NCBI GenBank assembly: GCA_025769875.1
Contig: JAGFNK010000532.1
Location: 1 to 35,786 of the forward strand
Length of the DNA stretch: 35,786 bases
Reading direction: 5' to 3'
Source of the DNA: Russula earlei
Taxonomy: Eukaryota; Basidiomycota; Agaricomycetes; Russulales; Russulaceae
The notes below the pieces were generated by a model, which had not been told where the DNA came from, did not search any database, and was given only the letters and a program-made list of their open reading frames with translations. Below are positions 9,421-18,779 of the stretch, in pieces; positions within the stretch are counted from its first letter, which is position 1, and each line of letters opens with the position of its first letter. A program made the position numbers and the translations under genes.

Positions 9421-10189
9421 AATCCGATAAAGTGCCTTCCTGATATGTAGCCCAGTGATCGCTTCCACGTAGCTGAGCCATATGTGATAAGTGCCCTCTC
9501 GGATCTGTGTGTGCAGTCCCTCCGAGACATTCGGAACGCGGACACGAATAAGACCCAAGATGTGTAACTGAGAGCGGATGCGGTGGACCAATGAATTGTC
9601 CCAATAATGCTGAGTGAGGATGGCATAAACGGTATGGCGGAACGCATGTAACTGGCTGTATAGGCGGGGTAAGGTATAGTGAGTGTGGTGTGAGGGAATC
9701 TAATGGGGTTTCCGGAGGCGTGGGACGAAGTGCCGATGATCCGGTTCATGTGAAATTAAGGCAGAGAATGTCACTGGTCCTGTAGGGACCAAGAGTTGTG
9801 CAGGCAGAGCAGTGTCTGTAACATGTCCCCTGGCTATGCAGTATGCGCTTGTCGCGCTACCACACGATGGTCAGGCATGTAGACATACGCCCTACATCTA
9901 AAGAAGACAGAATTGTGAGACGACCGGAGTCAGTCCATCCGTTCACAGTGTATGAAGTGTGCGTGCACAGAGAATGCGTGATGGAGTCCAATCATTAGTA
10001 TGGACGGCAGCATTAGTGCTAAGCTCCAGAACCCGAGAGTGAGACCAGCGCCGTGTAACTTTTGAATGTGTGTTGTCTTCAAGGGTCCGATTCCATCTTT
10101 TGGCACTCCATTCTCCTGTGGTGAATCTAGCATTGTTAATCTATGTTTGATCCCTCATTGAACTGATAGGTATGTGAGTGTGCGTTGCC
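9421..10189 (-). pseudogene. Copia integrase C-terminal half and linker remnant
   Basis: SPQENGVPKDGIGPL and LHGAGLTLGFWSLALM at about 10125-10020 match the copia integrase stretch SPQQNGVAERxNRTL...LPxxFWxxA, which includes the third catalytic residue region; the Glu is replaced here. The rest down to 9421 is the integrase-RT linker and carries only scattered traces. Confidence 0.72.
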
Positions 10190-10768
10190 TCAATAGCTAG
10201 TGCCTCGTATTGGTCTCGCATGCAGCAGATCGGCTAAGGAGCTGTAGATAATCTTGTAGCCGAGGATCCGATCTCTAAGGGGAAACCCAGAAAAGAAGCA
10301 TTCAGTTGCCGATGTATACTCCGGACAGGATAACTGATCATGATCCATAAAGCCAAGTGAGATCCAGGTACCAGAATCACAGTAATAGATTAACGCACAT
10401 GTGGACATATGCCTCATGCATTGATGCTGGATGTGGAATGATAAGACACTTCTTTGCGCATGTAGAGCTGGAGTTATGAAGTCAATAAACAATAGATTAT
10501 TTTCCAGATAGCTGTGCACAATGTTCTGATCTTTGATGTGTAAATTTGAACACCCCTCTTGAGTGTATGTGATGCATCCCTTGTTCCGAAGTAGTGCGCA
10601 CACTGTGTAGTTGCATGCATCGGCCTTCGGTACATGTAGAATGTCTATGAGGGTTAATACGGATATCTCCAAGGCCTTCCGGCCAGTGGGATGGACGCAG
10701 ATCCAGTCCCAATCTGTCTGATGACTGTATAACCTCCCAGAGTAATAGATCTGGAGGCCAGAGCGCAA
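10190..10768 (-). pseudogene. Copia protease / pre-integrase remnant
   Basis: The minus strand encodes LTLIDILHVPKADACNYTVCALLRNKG, ITYTQEGCSNLHIKDQN and ENNLLFIDFITPALHAQRSV. This matches the segment between protease and integrase in copia elements (LxDVLHVPxxxxNLLSVxxL). The frame is open for 192 codons but the flanking domains are out of frame. Confidence 0.75.
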
Positions 10769-11216
10769 ATAATGAAGTCAGGGGTCCGGAACGGACTAAT
10801 ATGATGAGGAGCTCCGTAGTCGATCAAGATCTAGCCAGGAAACTCAGAATCTCATATTCATCGGACATCCGATACCTCGGTGATAGGAGCAGTATTGCCC
10901 ACTATGTACGCGCTGATGTTTCTGTCAGTGCCTGTCACTTTTGTATTCGTCGCCTTCTCCTTCCGGTAGTCTGGACTGCATGCCCAAGTTTATTGCAATA
11001 GCAGCATTGTATCTCGGACGTAGCGTTGTGTGTCTTTACCAGAATGACTATATTTTGTGAGGTGGAGAGGCCAGCCTGACAACCATCTTCATTTGATCTG
11101 TACCTGGATCATGTGGGAAAGGTTCATCAGAGCGCCGGAGGCTAGAATTTGTCGACGCGACAGCCGAGTAAGCATCGGGTAACATGAAATGAAGATTCGA
11201 TATGAATAAATGGTTA
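10769..11216 (-). pseudogene. Copia gag end with zinc-knuckle relic
   Basis: The minus strand near 11008-10965 reads CCYCNKLGHAVQT, a CCHC knuckle with the last Cys lost. Other parts are too decayed to read. The Tc1 insertion at 11217-11218 cuts gag here; the remainder lies at 17251-17880. Confidence 0.55.
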
Positions 11217-11218
11217 TA

Positions 11219-11440
11219 CAGTGACCCAAAAAACCGTTCAAATGTTTTGTACATTTTCATTGTATTAACCATATCTAGAGAACCACTGCAGCTGATAACA
11301 TGTTAGTGGGCTTGTTTTAAAGCTCTACATCATAGCTTTGTAATGAAATACTATATATACTATGAACATAATTATGTAAGAAGATATAAGGTATTTCTTC
11401 CGGTGTATCCATTTGAACAGTTTTTTTGCCTTGGTATCTA
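11219..11440 (+). repeat. Left long terminal inverted repeat of the Tc1 element
   Basis: Matches the reverse complement of 17033-17248. The outer 60 bp are almost identical between arms; the inner part is about 80% alike. An inverted copy of the outer motif (CATTTGAACAGTTTTTTTGCC) lies at its inner edge near 11411-11432, resembling the IR/DR double-site layout of some Tc1 elements. Confidence 0.88.
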
Positions 11441-11460
11441 AATAGGGTATATGCCAAAAA

Positions 11461-11956
11461 TTAGTAGTTTGTGCATCCTCCATTTGCTTTGAACACCTCT
11501 TCCACCCTCCTAGGCATACTTTCTATCAAATTCTGCACAACAGTTTGATCAATGGCCTCCCATTCCAGCTGTGTGCGCTCCCAAAGTTCATTGATTCCCT
11601 TAGGGGGTGTTGGATAAGCTGCAAGCTTCTTTTTGAGATGAGCCCAAAGATGCTCAATAGGATTGAGGTCTGGGGATTGAGCTGGCCAGTCCATGACCTG
11701 AATTCTGTGGTCTTGGAACCAAGATGTGGCAAGCCTGCTCTTGTGGATAGAGGCATTGTCCTGTTGAAAGAGGGTATCTTTGCATTTCTTCTTGAAATAC
11801 TTGATAGATGCAAGTAGTTCATCCTCCAAAATGCTGCAATAAAGTTCAGCATCCATCTTTCCATCAATCTTTGCTGCATGCCCAACTCCTTCCCAAGACA
11901 TGCAGCCCCACAACATCAAGGAACCTCCTCCATGTTTGACTGTTGGCTGAACAAGG
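11461..11956 (-). pseudogene. Tc1 transposase, C-terminal half
   Basis: The minus strand continues from the N-terminal half (16367-16932) once the insert and one AAGG are ignored. It shows HGGGSLMLWGCMSWEGVG, FQQDNASIH with the second catalytic Asp, and WPAQSPDLNPIEHLW with the catalytic Glu. Counting gives 34 residues between the two, the DD34E signature of Tc1. It ends at a stop at 11461-11463. No stop or frameshift is seen, so only the insertion disables it. Confidence 0.93.
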
Positions 11957-12663
11957 TGTAAGGAGGATTATGGCTGGCCATGAAATCACGTGCGGAAACG
12001 CAACGCGACACGACGTGACGCCTATCCTCTCCCTTGCCTCAGCTCGCTTTCATCCCTTGCCAACAGCTGCACACACACACGCACGCACCCGCGACCTCTC
12101 TTGTGCCCAACTTCAAGCCCTTTCTACCAACCACACGTATGCCAAACGCTCACAAGACACGATTGCGTGCCAGGCTGTCCGCCACCGACCGCATTGCAAC
12201 CCTTGCCACCGACCACGCACCGACCTCACGAGCATGCCTACCACCTCACACCCGACGTCAAGACCCGGACGACCGCATCGCCCACCCATCGCCATACGCA
12301 CACGCACCCCACGCTCCGGCACACGCGACACGTTTCCGCGTCGAGCCTTTCACGATCGCCTAGACCGCCTCGCCCGGTCTCGATTGCCTTTCAAGACTCT
12401 ACTTCCTTTCATCATCTCATTTCCTTTCATTACATGCCCCCTCTTACTACTCCCCTTCTTGTATATAAAACACCTAGCTACCTTGTAGTAAAAAAAAAGA
12501 AGTCCAGTGGAATCAGAATCTTTTCCCCCTCATCTGTCCACCTCTGCCTGAACCAGAACGACTGCGCGCGACCACTTGTTCCTCCTCTCCCCCCCTCCTC
12601 TACTCTTTCTGCTTGGACTGGTCAGCCTTACGATCTCACTCGCACGTCACCGGACGCGCTACA
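11957..12663 (+). repeat. 5' LTR of the Gag-only element
   Basis: Contains a TATA box (GTATATAAAA, 12461-12470) after a pyrimidine-rich stretch. It differs from the 3' LTR by 11 substitutions, all at CpG, and one A-run length change near 12490. Confidence 0.95.
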
Positions 12664-13335
12664 ACTGGCTGCCCCAGTGAGGCTGACTGAAGATCCAAGT
12701 GTTCTCAAGATCCCTTTCAAACCCTTGGCTCCAGGTTGCCCCCTGCAACCCTCGCCCCTCACGAGCAAGTTCCCGCGCGCGAGTCCAAGCCACTTCCTCC
12801 AGCCCATTGCAAACCCGTGCCCTCACATCGAGACTCAAGTTTACTGCCCCGTCCTCAGGCCCCTCACTCCTAGCTCCTCGCGTTCCGCACCCACGCCCGC
12901 TCTCCATCTACGAACTCTTACAGTGCATCCCACGCCATCACCACGCGCCGTACCAAGCACCAGTCCAGCAGTACACCCAAGCACCAGCACCAGCACCAGC
13001 ACCAGCACCAGCACCAGCACCAGCACCAGCGCCAGCCCGAGTCCCATTTCAGCCGCCAGCCCAAGTTTCAGTTCAGCAGCACGCCCAAGTCCGAGCACCC
13101 ACACCCACATCAGCACCGCACCAAGTACCGACCGCATCCGCACACGCACACCTTGCATTATCGTCCACCGCCATCGCAGCCCCGCGCGCTGTTGTTTCAC
13201 TCCTCCACACCTGCCTCCGTCTCGTCTTTATCGCCTGCAGCTGCCGCCGCCTTCACCATCACGTCCACGCGCGCTGCTTCATCGTCCACACGCTTCCTTG
13301 ATAGCTAGTACTGCCCGCTGCAGCACCAACGCACC
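12437..13335 (+). promoter_or_regulatory. ATG-free leader of the Gag-only element
   Basis: From just upstream of the TATA box to the gag start there is no ATG in any sense frame over about 900 nt; the first ATG is that of gag (CACCATGTCC, a good context). The leader includes the presumed primer binding site right after the LTR (ACTGGCTGCCCCAGTGAGG, 12664-12680 region); the tRNA is not identified. Confidence 0.6.
12981..13030 (+). repeat. Hexanucleotide microsatellite (GCACCA)n
   Basis: About eight perfect GCACCA units inside the leader, followed by degenerate units. In one frame it would encode an Ala-Pro run, but this frame has no start and is probably untranslated. Confidence 0.9.
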
Positions 13336-15656
13336 ATGTCCGACGTCTCCACCTATTTCCGCCAAGCGTCGAGGCCCAACGGCTGCCCCTTCTGTGCCCA
13401 ACCCGGCCATGGAGTGCGATGGTGCATGATTGCCGAGGAGTACTGCTACACCGGCCGCATTGTTATCATCAACAGTCGCCTCCACCTTCCAAACAGGCAA
13501 CCCATCCCCATCAGCAGCAATGGACGTGGACTGAAGGACGCCGTCGACGCCTGGCTCGCCGCCAACAACGCTCAAGTCTTCAGCTACCCGGCTACACCCA
13601 CAGCTCCCACACCAGTCGCACTCCCCTCCTCCCACCATCCGCCTTCGCCGCGTGACGCTTCCATTATCACGCCGACCCAGCTCCGGTACCTCCAACAGGA
13701 GCTAGAGGACCTCATTGCCACCTCGTCAAGGCTTCAGATGCATGACCGAAGAGACGTATCGGACTACGGCCGGAGCTTCCAGGAGATATGCGAGCCCCTA
13801 GTGAGTGCACGCTGCCTTTCCTATGACGAACGCGACCGGGCATTCTGGCTCGGACTTCACCCGGACGACCGCAAAATGGTCTCCCGACGCCTCGGTCCTT
13901 GGCGCATGAACGAACAGCGAGGGCAATTTGTCGAATTCCGGGAGACGTTCGACACACTAGTCAAGATCTTCTCTCAGCCTCCCTGTGACATTAGGTGGGA
14001 ACGCGGTCCCCACTCTCTCAGGCAAGACCCCCGATGCGACTTCGCATTCGAAACCCCGGAACAGGAGAACTGCCAGTCCGTCGCCCTCACGCCCGCCGAC
14101 GTCTTAGCGCCGCCCGCCCCAATGCTCCCAGCCGCAGCCTCTACAGCCGCCGTCGCCGTCGCCCCAGTCGTCTCAGTATCGCCCACTGCCCCTGTCTCGC
14201 GCCCTGCCGCCCCCGTCACCTCAGCCTCACCTACTGACGTCTTAGTGCCACACGCCACCGTCTCCGCCCCAGTCTCGTCCGCCCCCACGCCCTCAGTTGC
14301 CATCTCCGCCCCGCCCGCCTCCATCCTAGCCTCGCCCGTCAACGTCTCACCCCCTGCCGCCGCGCCCTCCGTCATCACCTCTGGTCCGTCAGCCACCGAC
14401 GCTGGAGCACAAGCATCCGTTGCCGCCACGCCCTCAGCCTCTGCACTCCCAGTTCCGCCCACCGCCCCAGCTCTCGTCTCGCGCTCTGCCGCACCCACGC
14501 CCTCAGTCGCCTCAGCCCTCTCAGTCTCAGCCGCCGCCACCGCGCCCCCAGTTTTGCCAGCCGTCACCGTCGCCCCAGCTTTAGATCAGTCAGCCGCCGC
14601 CGCCGTGCTCTTAGCCTTGCCAGCAGCCTTAGTCTCGTCAGCCGCCCCCGTAGCCTCAGCCTCAGCCACCGACGTCTTAGCGCCACACGCCGCCGCCTCC
14701 ACCACTGTCTCACTAGCCACCGCCGCCACGCCCTTGTCAGCCACAGCTGCCGTCGCCCCTGCGTTGCCCTCAGTCGTCGCCTCCGCTCCGTCCGCCTCCG
14801 CCGTCGCACCAGCTCTGTCCGCCGCCGCCTCCTTGGTCTCACCCTCAGCCTTCGTCTCCGCGCCCGCCGCATCAGTCTCAGTTTCGCGCGACACCAGCAT
14901 CGCAGCACCGTCGCAACACCTCGCCACCAGCACCACCCCAGAAGACCAAGAAGGCCTCGGCCACGAACCTAGCCACGACACGCCCCAACAGGAACAGCAG
15001 CAGCCGCCACGCCACCGCCGTAGGAAAAGCCGCCGCCGACACCAGCAGCATACCACGCGCCGCATCCCACATCGCCTCCCCGTCCGTTCGCGCGCTCTCA
15101 CCCACGTCTGCTGCCGACACCTGCAGTGGAGACGACCCCACCACCGTCGCCGCCGAATGACGACAAACGTTACCCCCGCGCAAGCCGCCCCACGCATCTT
15201 CTTTCCCAAGTCCTCGCCACCTACGTCTCTGTCTACGAACTCACGCTCGCCGCCTACGTCTTCGCTTCTCGACAACGCTGCCCACTCTGTCCCGACTCTA
15301 GCCGCACGCACGCCACGCCAAGCCCCCCTCACTTCGCCATTCCGCACCCGCATTCCAGGACACAGCGGATCACTGCTCGCAATGACCCAGACGACACACT
15401 TGACACGACGCACACACCACAAGACAACCCCATCGCCACGCAGCCGCCGTCTTGCCACCACCCTCGCCCTCATCTCCAGCGCCTCCGTCTCCCACGACCC
15501 TCACCCTCCGGCGCCGCCACCCTTCGTCTCCTCCCCCACTACCGATGCCACAACACAAGCAGCCGCGACCGCCGCCACAAATCAGACACAAAAAGTTCAA
15601 AGTCTCGCATTCGGACGCTTGACCGAGGACGGTCAAAATTTCAAGCCCCCGGGAGG
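13336..15656 (+). CDS. Gag-like protein with N-terminal CCHC knuckle
   Basis: A structural protein for particle assembly and RNA packaging is the likely role. From ATG 13336 the protein has CPFCAQPGHGVRWC at residues 17-30, a C-x2-C-x4-H-x4-C zinc knuckle. A capsid-like helical region follows (about 110-240), with YGRSFQEICEPLV and RDRAFWLGLHPDDRKMVSRRL, similar in pattern to Ty3/gypsy gag. Residues about 250-530 are a long Ala/Pro/Ser/Val-rich low-complexity tract. Past about 14930 this frame becomes Arg/His-rich and runs on through the polypurine tract into the 3' LTR (stop 16186-16188). An alternative frame there has a typical Ser/Ala-rich tail ending at 15158-15160, so one frameshift may separate the observed frame from the original end. 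The knuckle preceding the capsid is unusual; normally it follows it. There are no enzymatic domains. Confidence 0.75.
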
Positions 15657-16362
15657 TGTAAGGAGGATTATGGCTGGCCACGAAATCACGTGCGGAAACG
15701 CGACGCGACACAACGTGACGCCTATCCTCTCCCTTGCCTCAGCTCGCTTTCATCCCTTGCCAACAGCTGCACACACACACGCACGCACCCGCGACCTCTC
15801 TTGTGCCCAACTTCAAGCCCTTTCTACCAACCACGCGTATGCCAAACGCTCACAAGACACGATTGCGTGCCAGGCTGTCCACCACCGACCGCATTGCAAC
15901 CCTTGCCACCGACCATGCACCGACCTCACGAGCACGCCTACCACCTCACACCCGACGTCAAGACCCGGACGACCGCATCGCCCACCCATCGCCATACGCG
16001 CACGCACCCCACGCTCCGGCACATGCGACGCGTTTCCGCGTCGAGCCTTTCACGATCGCCTAGACCGCCTCGCCCGGTCTCGATTGCCTTTCAAGACTCT
16101 ACTTCCTTTCATCATCTCATTTCCTTTCATTACATGCCCCCTCTTACTACTCCCCTTCTTGTATATAAAACACCTAGCTACCTTGTAGTAAAAAAAAGAA
16201 GTCCAGTGGAATCAGAATCTTTTCCCCCTCATCTGTCCACCTCTGCCTGAACCAGAACGACTGCGCGCGACCACTTGTTCCTCCTCTCCCCCCCTCCTCT
16301 ACTCTTTCTGCTTGGACCGGTCAGCCTTACGATCTCACTCGCACGTCACCGGACGCGCTACA
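15657..16362 (+). repeat. 3' LTR of the Gag-only element
   Basis: Preceded by a short purine tract (GGGAGG, 15651-15656). Identical to the 5' LTR except for 11 CpG transitions and one A-run difference. Confidence 0.95.
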
Positions 16363-16366
16363 AAGG

Positions 16367-16932
16367 CATTCAGAAAGGTGCTCTCCTCTTTTTTTCCAAG
16401 CCCATTTCTTGCCATCTGAGCCCATACGATTGATTTTGGTCTCATCTGACCAAATTACCCTCTTCCAGTCCTCCACAGTCCAGTATAGGTACTTTTCTGC
16501 AAAGTCCTTTCTGGCCCTATAGTGACTTGGTTTAAGGTAAGGCCTCTTCTTCTTTGTAACTGCCTTCAAGCCTGCCTTGTTAAGGTAGTTTCGAATGGTC
16601 TGATTGGAGATAGTGGACTCTTTGATGACCTCCAACCTTCTAGCAACCTGAGGAGCAGTATCTGCTTCTCCAGAGCTAAGAAGGCGTGTGGCAAAGCGGA
16701 TGTCAAGGTTAGAGAGCTTGGAAGGATGACCTCCAGAGGACTTTGGAAGGTCAGGAAGGTATTTCTGGCGAATGTTGGTGATTGAACCAATGCTTCTGTG
16801 TGCTGCCTTGGCAATGTTACAAACTGAATGGTTGGCCTGGAGAAGGGAGATGATGTAGTTGACTTCATGAGGAAGAAGAGACTTCATGATGTTGTTGGTG
16901 AAGAAGAAGCAGCTGTTTTGGCTTATTTGCAC
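16367..16932 (-). pseudogene. Tc1 transposase, N-terminal half
   Basis: Starts at Met 16932 or, more likely, Met 16887 (MKSLLPHEVNYIISLLQANH). It shows a paired-like helix-turn-helix region (NIAKAAHRSIGSITNIRQKY), the second HTH (TISNQTIRNYLNKAGLKA) and VIWSDETKINRMGSDGKKW with the first catalytic Asp. The frame continues into 11461-11956 with exactly 354 codons including stop (from 16932) when the LTR insert and one TSD are left out. The original gene was therefore intact at the time of insertion. Confidence 0.93.
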
Positions 16933-17032
16933 ATGGTTTGAGTTTATTATAGGTCACATGACCTCCATGTTCGATTTTAGCCCTCTGGGGAAAGAATATG
17001 AATCTTAATCTGAGAAATAATGAATTCACTTA

Positions 17033-17248
17033 CCAAGGCCAAAAAACTGTTCAAATGGGTACACCAGCAAACATACCTTATATATTCCTAAATAATTATG
17101 CTTATGCTGTATAAAGTATACCATTACAAAGTTATGATGTAGAGCTTGAAAACAAACCTAGTTACATATTATTAGCTGCAGTGGTTCTCTAGATATGGTC
17201 AATACAATGAAAATGTACAAAACATTTGAACGGTTTTTTGGGTCACTG
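17033..17248 (-). repeat. Right long terminal inverted repeat of the Tc1 element
   Basis: Reverse complement of 11219-11440; ends ...GGTCACTG before TA. It also carries the inner inverted copy of the end motif near 17042-17060. Confidence 0.88.
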
Positions 17249-17250
17249 TA

Positions 17251-17880
17251 TTGGAGAGTGATCCATGCATTGTTTGTTGCAATCATGGGAACATCTGATG
17301 TGTGTCGTTTAACATCTAGGAATGTGCATGTAAGGGATGCCCATGTGTAGAACATTTGACATTGATCTGACGCCACCGTATGTGCGTTTGAGTTCCTCCC
17401 ACTTGAGCTTGCAAGTATACAATTTAGTGTCATTTTTGTTACTGCCGATGTGACCATCTGGATGTATATTTCAGAAGTGCGTGCATCTAAAAGAGTTCTC
17501 CCTCAGCGTCCTAAGAAGTATTGCTGGAGGGGCTATCATCTGTAACTGTAATGCGATGCGCGATGGGGTAATGGCCAGTAAGCGAGATGACCAAGCGAGT
17601 GATCAAGATCGAGGAGGGAACATAAACATTAGGCGAGGTGCCATGTGATTCGATTAGGTAAATGGGGTGATAAAGCCAATCTGGGCAAGTGGAGCAAATA
17701 TGCGTGCCAGATGTTAGAAATCCGATCAGTACCCCTGACGCGTGGGTCAAAATTTTCGATCCAAGTACTGAAAGTGTGGGGTGTCGTTCTGATGAACAGT
17801 GGCCCGTGAAGGAGAGAGAATGTGTCGATAGACTGTGTGAGCTTGTGTGTGGATTTCTGTCTTGGGAATTTACTAGTGGG
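17251..17880 (-). pseudogene. Copia gag 5' part, decayed
   Basis: By position, between the primer binding site and the Tc1 insertion, this should be the start of copia gag. The minus strand has open stretches such as 17750-17511, but I recognise no gag motif. It is too mutated to assign domains. Confidence 0.45.
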
Positions 17881-17894
17881 CAGGGCCCATAACC
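17881..17894 (-). promoter_or_regulatory. Copia primer binding site, initiator-tRNA anticodon type
   Basis: Minus-strand GGTTATGGGCCCTG directly follows the 5' LTR. It is complementary to the anticodon stem-loop of eukaryotic initiator tRNA-Met (GGGC(C/U)CAUAACC, anticodon CAU), not to a tRNA 3' end. Drosophila copia is known to prime from the 5' half of this tRNA. Confidence 0.8.
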
Positions 17895-18327
17895 TGTTGA
17901 ATCGCGCAGTGATAAGGTAGATTAGATCATAATAGATCTAATAAAATGATATTCAGTTTCTGTGAGAAGAAACTACTTGTGTCATATTTACCTAATAAAA
18001 TGATACTACAGCGCGTAATCAGCTACTGATAAGATCGTGAGATAGTAAGTACTTACTTCAGTTTCTGTGAGAAGAAACTGAAGTATCTACTGTATGTACG
18101 ATGCTCTTAAGTATCTGAGAGCATCCCTAATTATTTTGTCTAGTAACTATCAAATTGTTTTCACGATCGCTATGTGCTAGCTACTGATTGTCTTAGATCA
18201 CTCTATCAATTTTGTTATTGTACACGTTTCAGCAACTGATCTGAAACGCTTATGTGGTCCGGGCCTGTGGGCCGCCCGGACAGTTTGGGCCGACGTGTCA
18301 ACACTTCAGCTACGCTTTATCTCAACA
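17895..18327 (-). repeat. Copia 5' LTR (right)
   Basis: 433 bp, same length and ends as the left LTR. Differences are almost all TG or CA against CG. Confidence 0.92.
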
Positions 18328-18332
18328 ATGAC

Positions 18333-18557
18333 CATCCAGAACTGAAGGAAAATCCATGCTTCATTGGCCTTTTCCCTGGACCCTCTTGGCACAGCCAGGT
18401 GACAAGCTCTGCCCCAAGCCATCCAACACACACCAGCACTGCTCACACAACATTCTCTGCTCATGAGCTGCCATCCCTAAGCATGCCCAACCACTTTGCA
18501 GTCCCACATCCATATTTTCCCTATGGATACCCACTGTACAATCCACACACTCCTTAG
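18333..18557 (+). pseudogene. Pogo-like transposase, C-terminal end
   Basis: The frame resumes directly after the ATGAC target duplication: HPELKENPCFIGLFPG, then a Ser/Thr/His-rich stretch and a Tyr/Pro-rich end (YFPYGYPLYNP) before a stop at 18555-18557. It completes the SAP-like C-terminus seen at about 7690-7809. Confidence 0.8.
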
Positions 18558-18779
18558 TACTGACTTTGAGCTATATAGATTCTTCACTTAATGGTTGTGA
18601 GTGTGATATTTTAGGTATAAAATACAGTATGTAGCCTAAAAGACTTTGCCCACTGCCTCAACCATCTTTACAGACTCACAAGGGATGAATCAGACTTTGA
18701 AAACAGCACTGTGACTGATGTGACCTGAGAGTACCTGATGAATGACCAGGGGTGACAAATGTACAGGGTAATATAGTAC
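18558..18779. other. 3' non-coding part of the pogo-like element
   Basis: No open frame; lies between the transposase stop and the terminal inverted repeat. Confidence 0.6.

Larger units (their letters stand above)
11957..16362 (+). mobile_element. Gag-only (TR-GAG-like) LTR retroelement, TSD AAGG
   Basis: Two nearly identical LTRs (707 and 706 bp) with TGTA/TACA ends flank a 2,993-bp interior. AAGG at 11953-11956 and 16363-16366 is a 4-bp target duplication, and removing it restores the Tc1 transposase frame. The interior has one gag-like frame but no protease, RT, RNase H or integrase, so the element must be mobilised in trans. This matches the definition of terminal-repeat retrotransposons with a GAG domain. 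It is the youngest level of the nest. Confidence 0.92.
11219..17248 (-). mobile_element. Tc1 transposon, interrupted by a Gag-only LTR element
   Basis: The element starts CAGTGACCCAAAAAACCG after TA (11217-11218) and ends with the inverse before TA (17249-17250). The terminal inverted repeats are about 215 bp. It encodes one Tc1 transposase on the minus strand, in two halves that remain in frame across the inserted LTR element. Net length is about 1.62 kb, the usual Tc1 size. Confidence 0.93.
7810..18327 (-). mobile_element. Copia retrotransposon with both LTRs (TSD ATGAC), interrupted by a Tc1 element
   Basis: Two 433-bp LTRs (7810-8242 and 17895-18327) flank minus-strand copia coding relics. 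ATGAC at 7805-7809 and 18328-18332 is the target duplication inside the pogo transposase; the host frame resumes correctly after it. The polypurine tract is next to the left LTR and the primer binding site next to the right LTR, giving minus orientation. Without the Tc1 insert it is about 4.49 kb, typical for copia. Order 5' to 3' is gag, protease, integrase, RT, RNase H. The coding region is heavily decayed. Confidence 0.92.

Noticed and set aside
12699..13301. Open frame with Ala-Pro repeats in the Gag-only element leader
   Set aside because: It arises from the (GCACCA)n microsatellite and C-rich composition, has no ATG start, and lies in the presumed untranslated leader.
11990..13429. Long open frame starting in the Gag-only 5' LTR
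   Set aside because: It starts upstream of the TATA box and is explained by low stop density in C-rich sequence.
14586..15473. Long Ala/Arg-rich open frames on the minus strand opposite gag
   Set aside because: They mirror the GC-rich, stop-poor gag low-complexity tract and show no domain.
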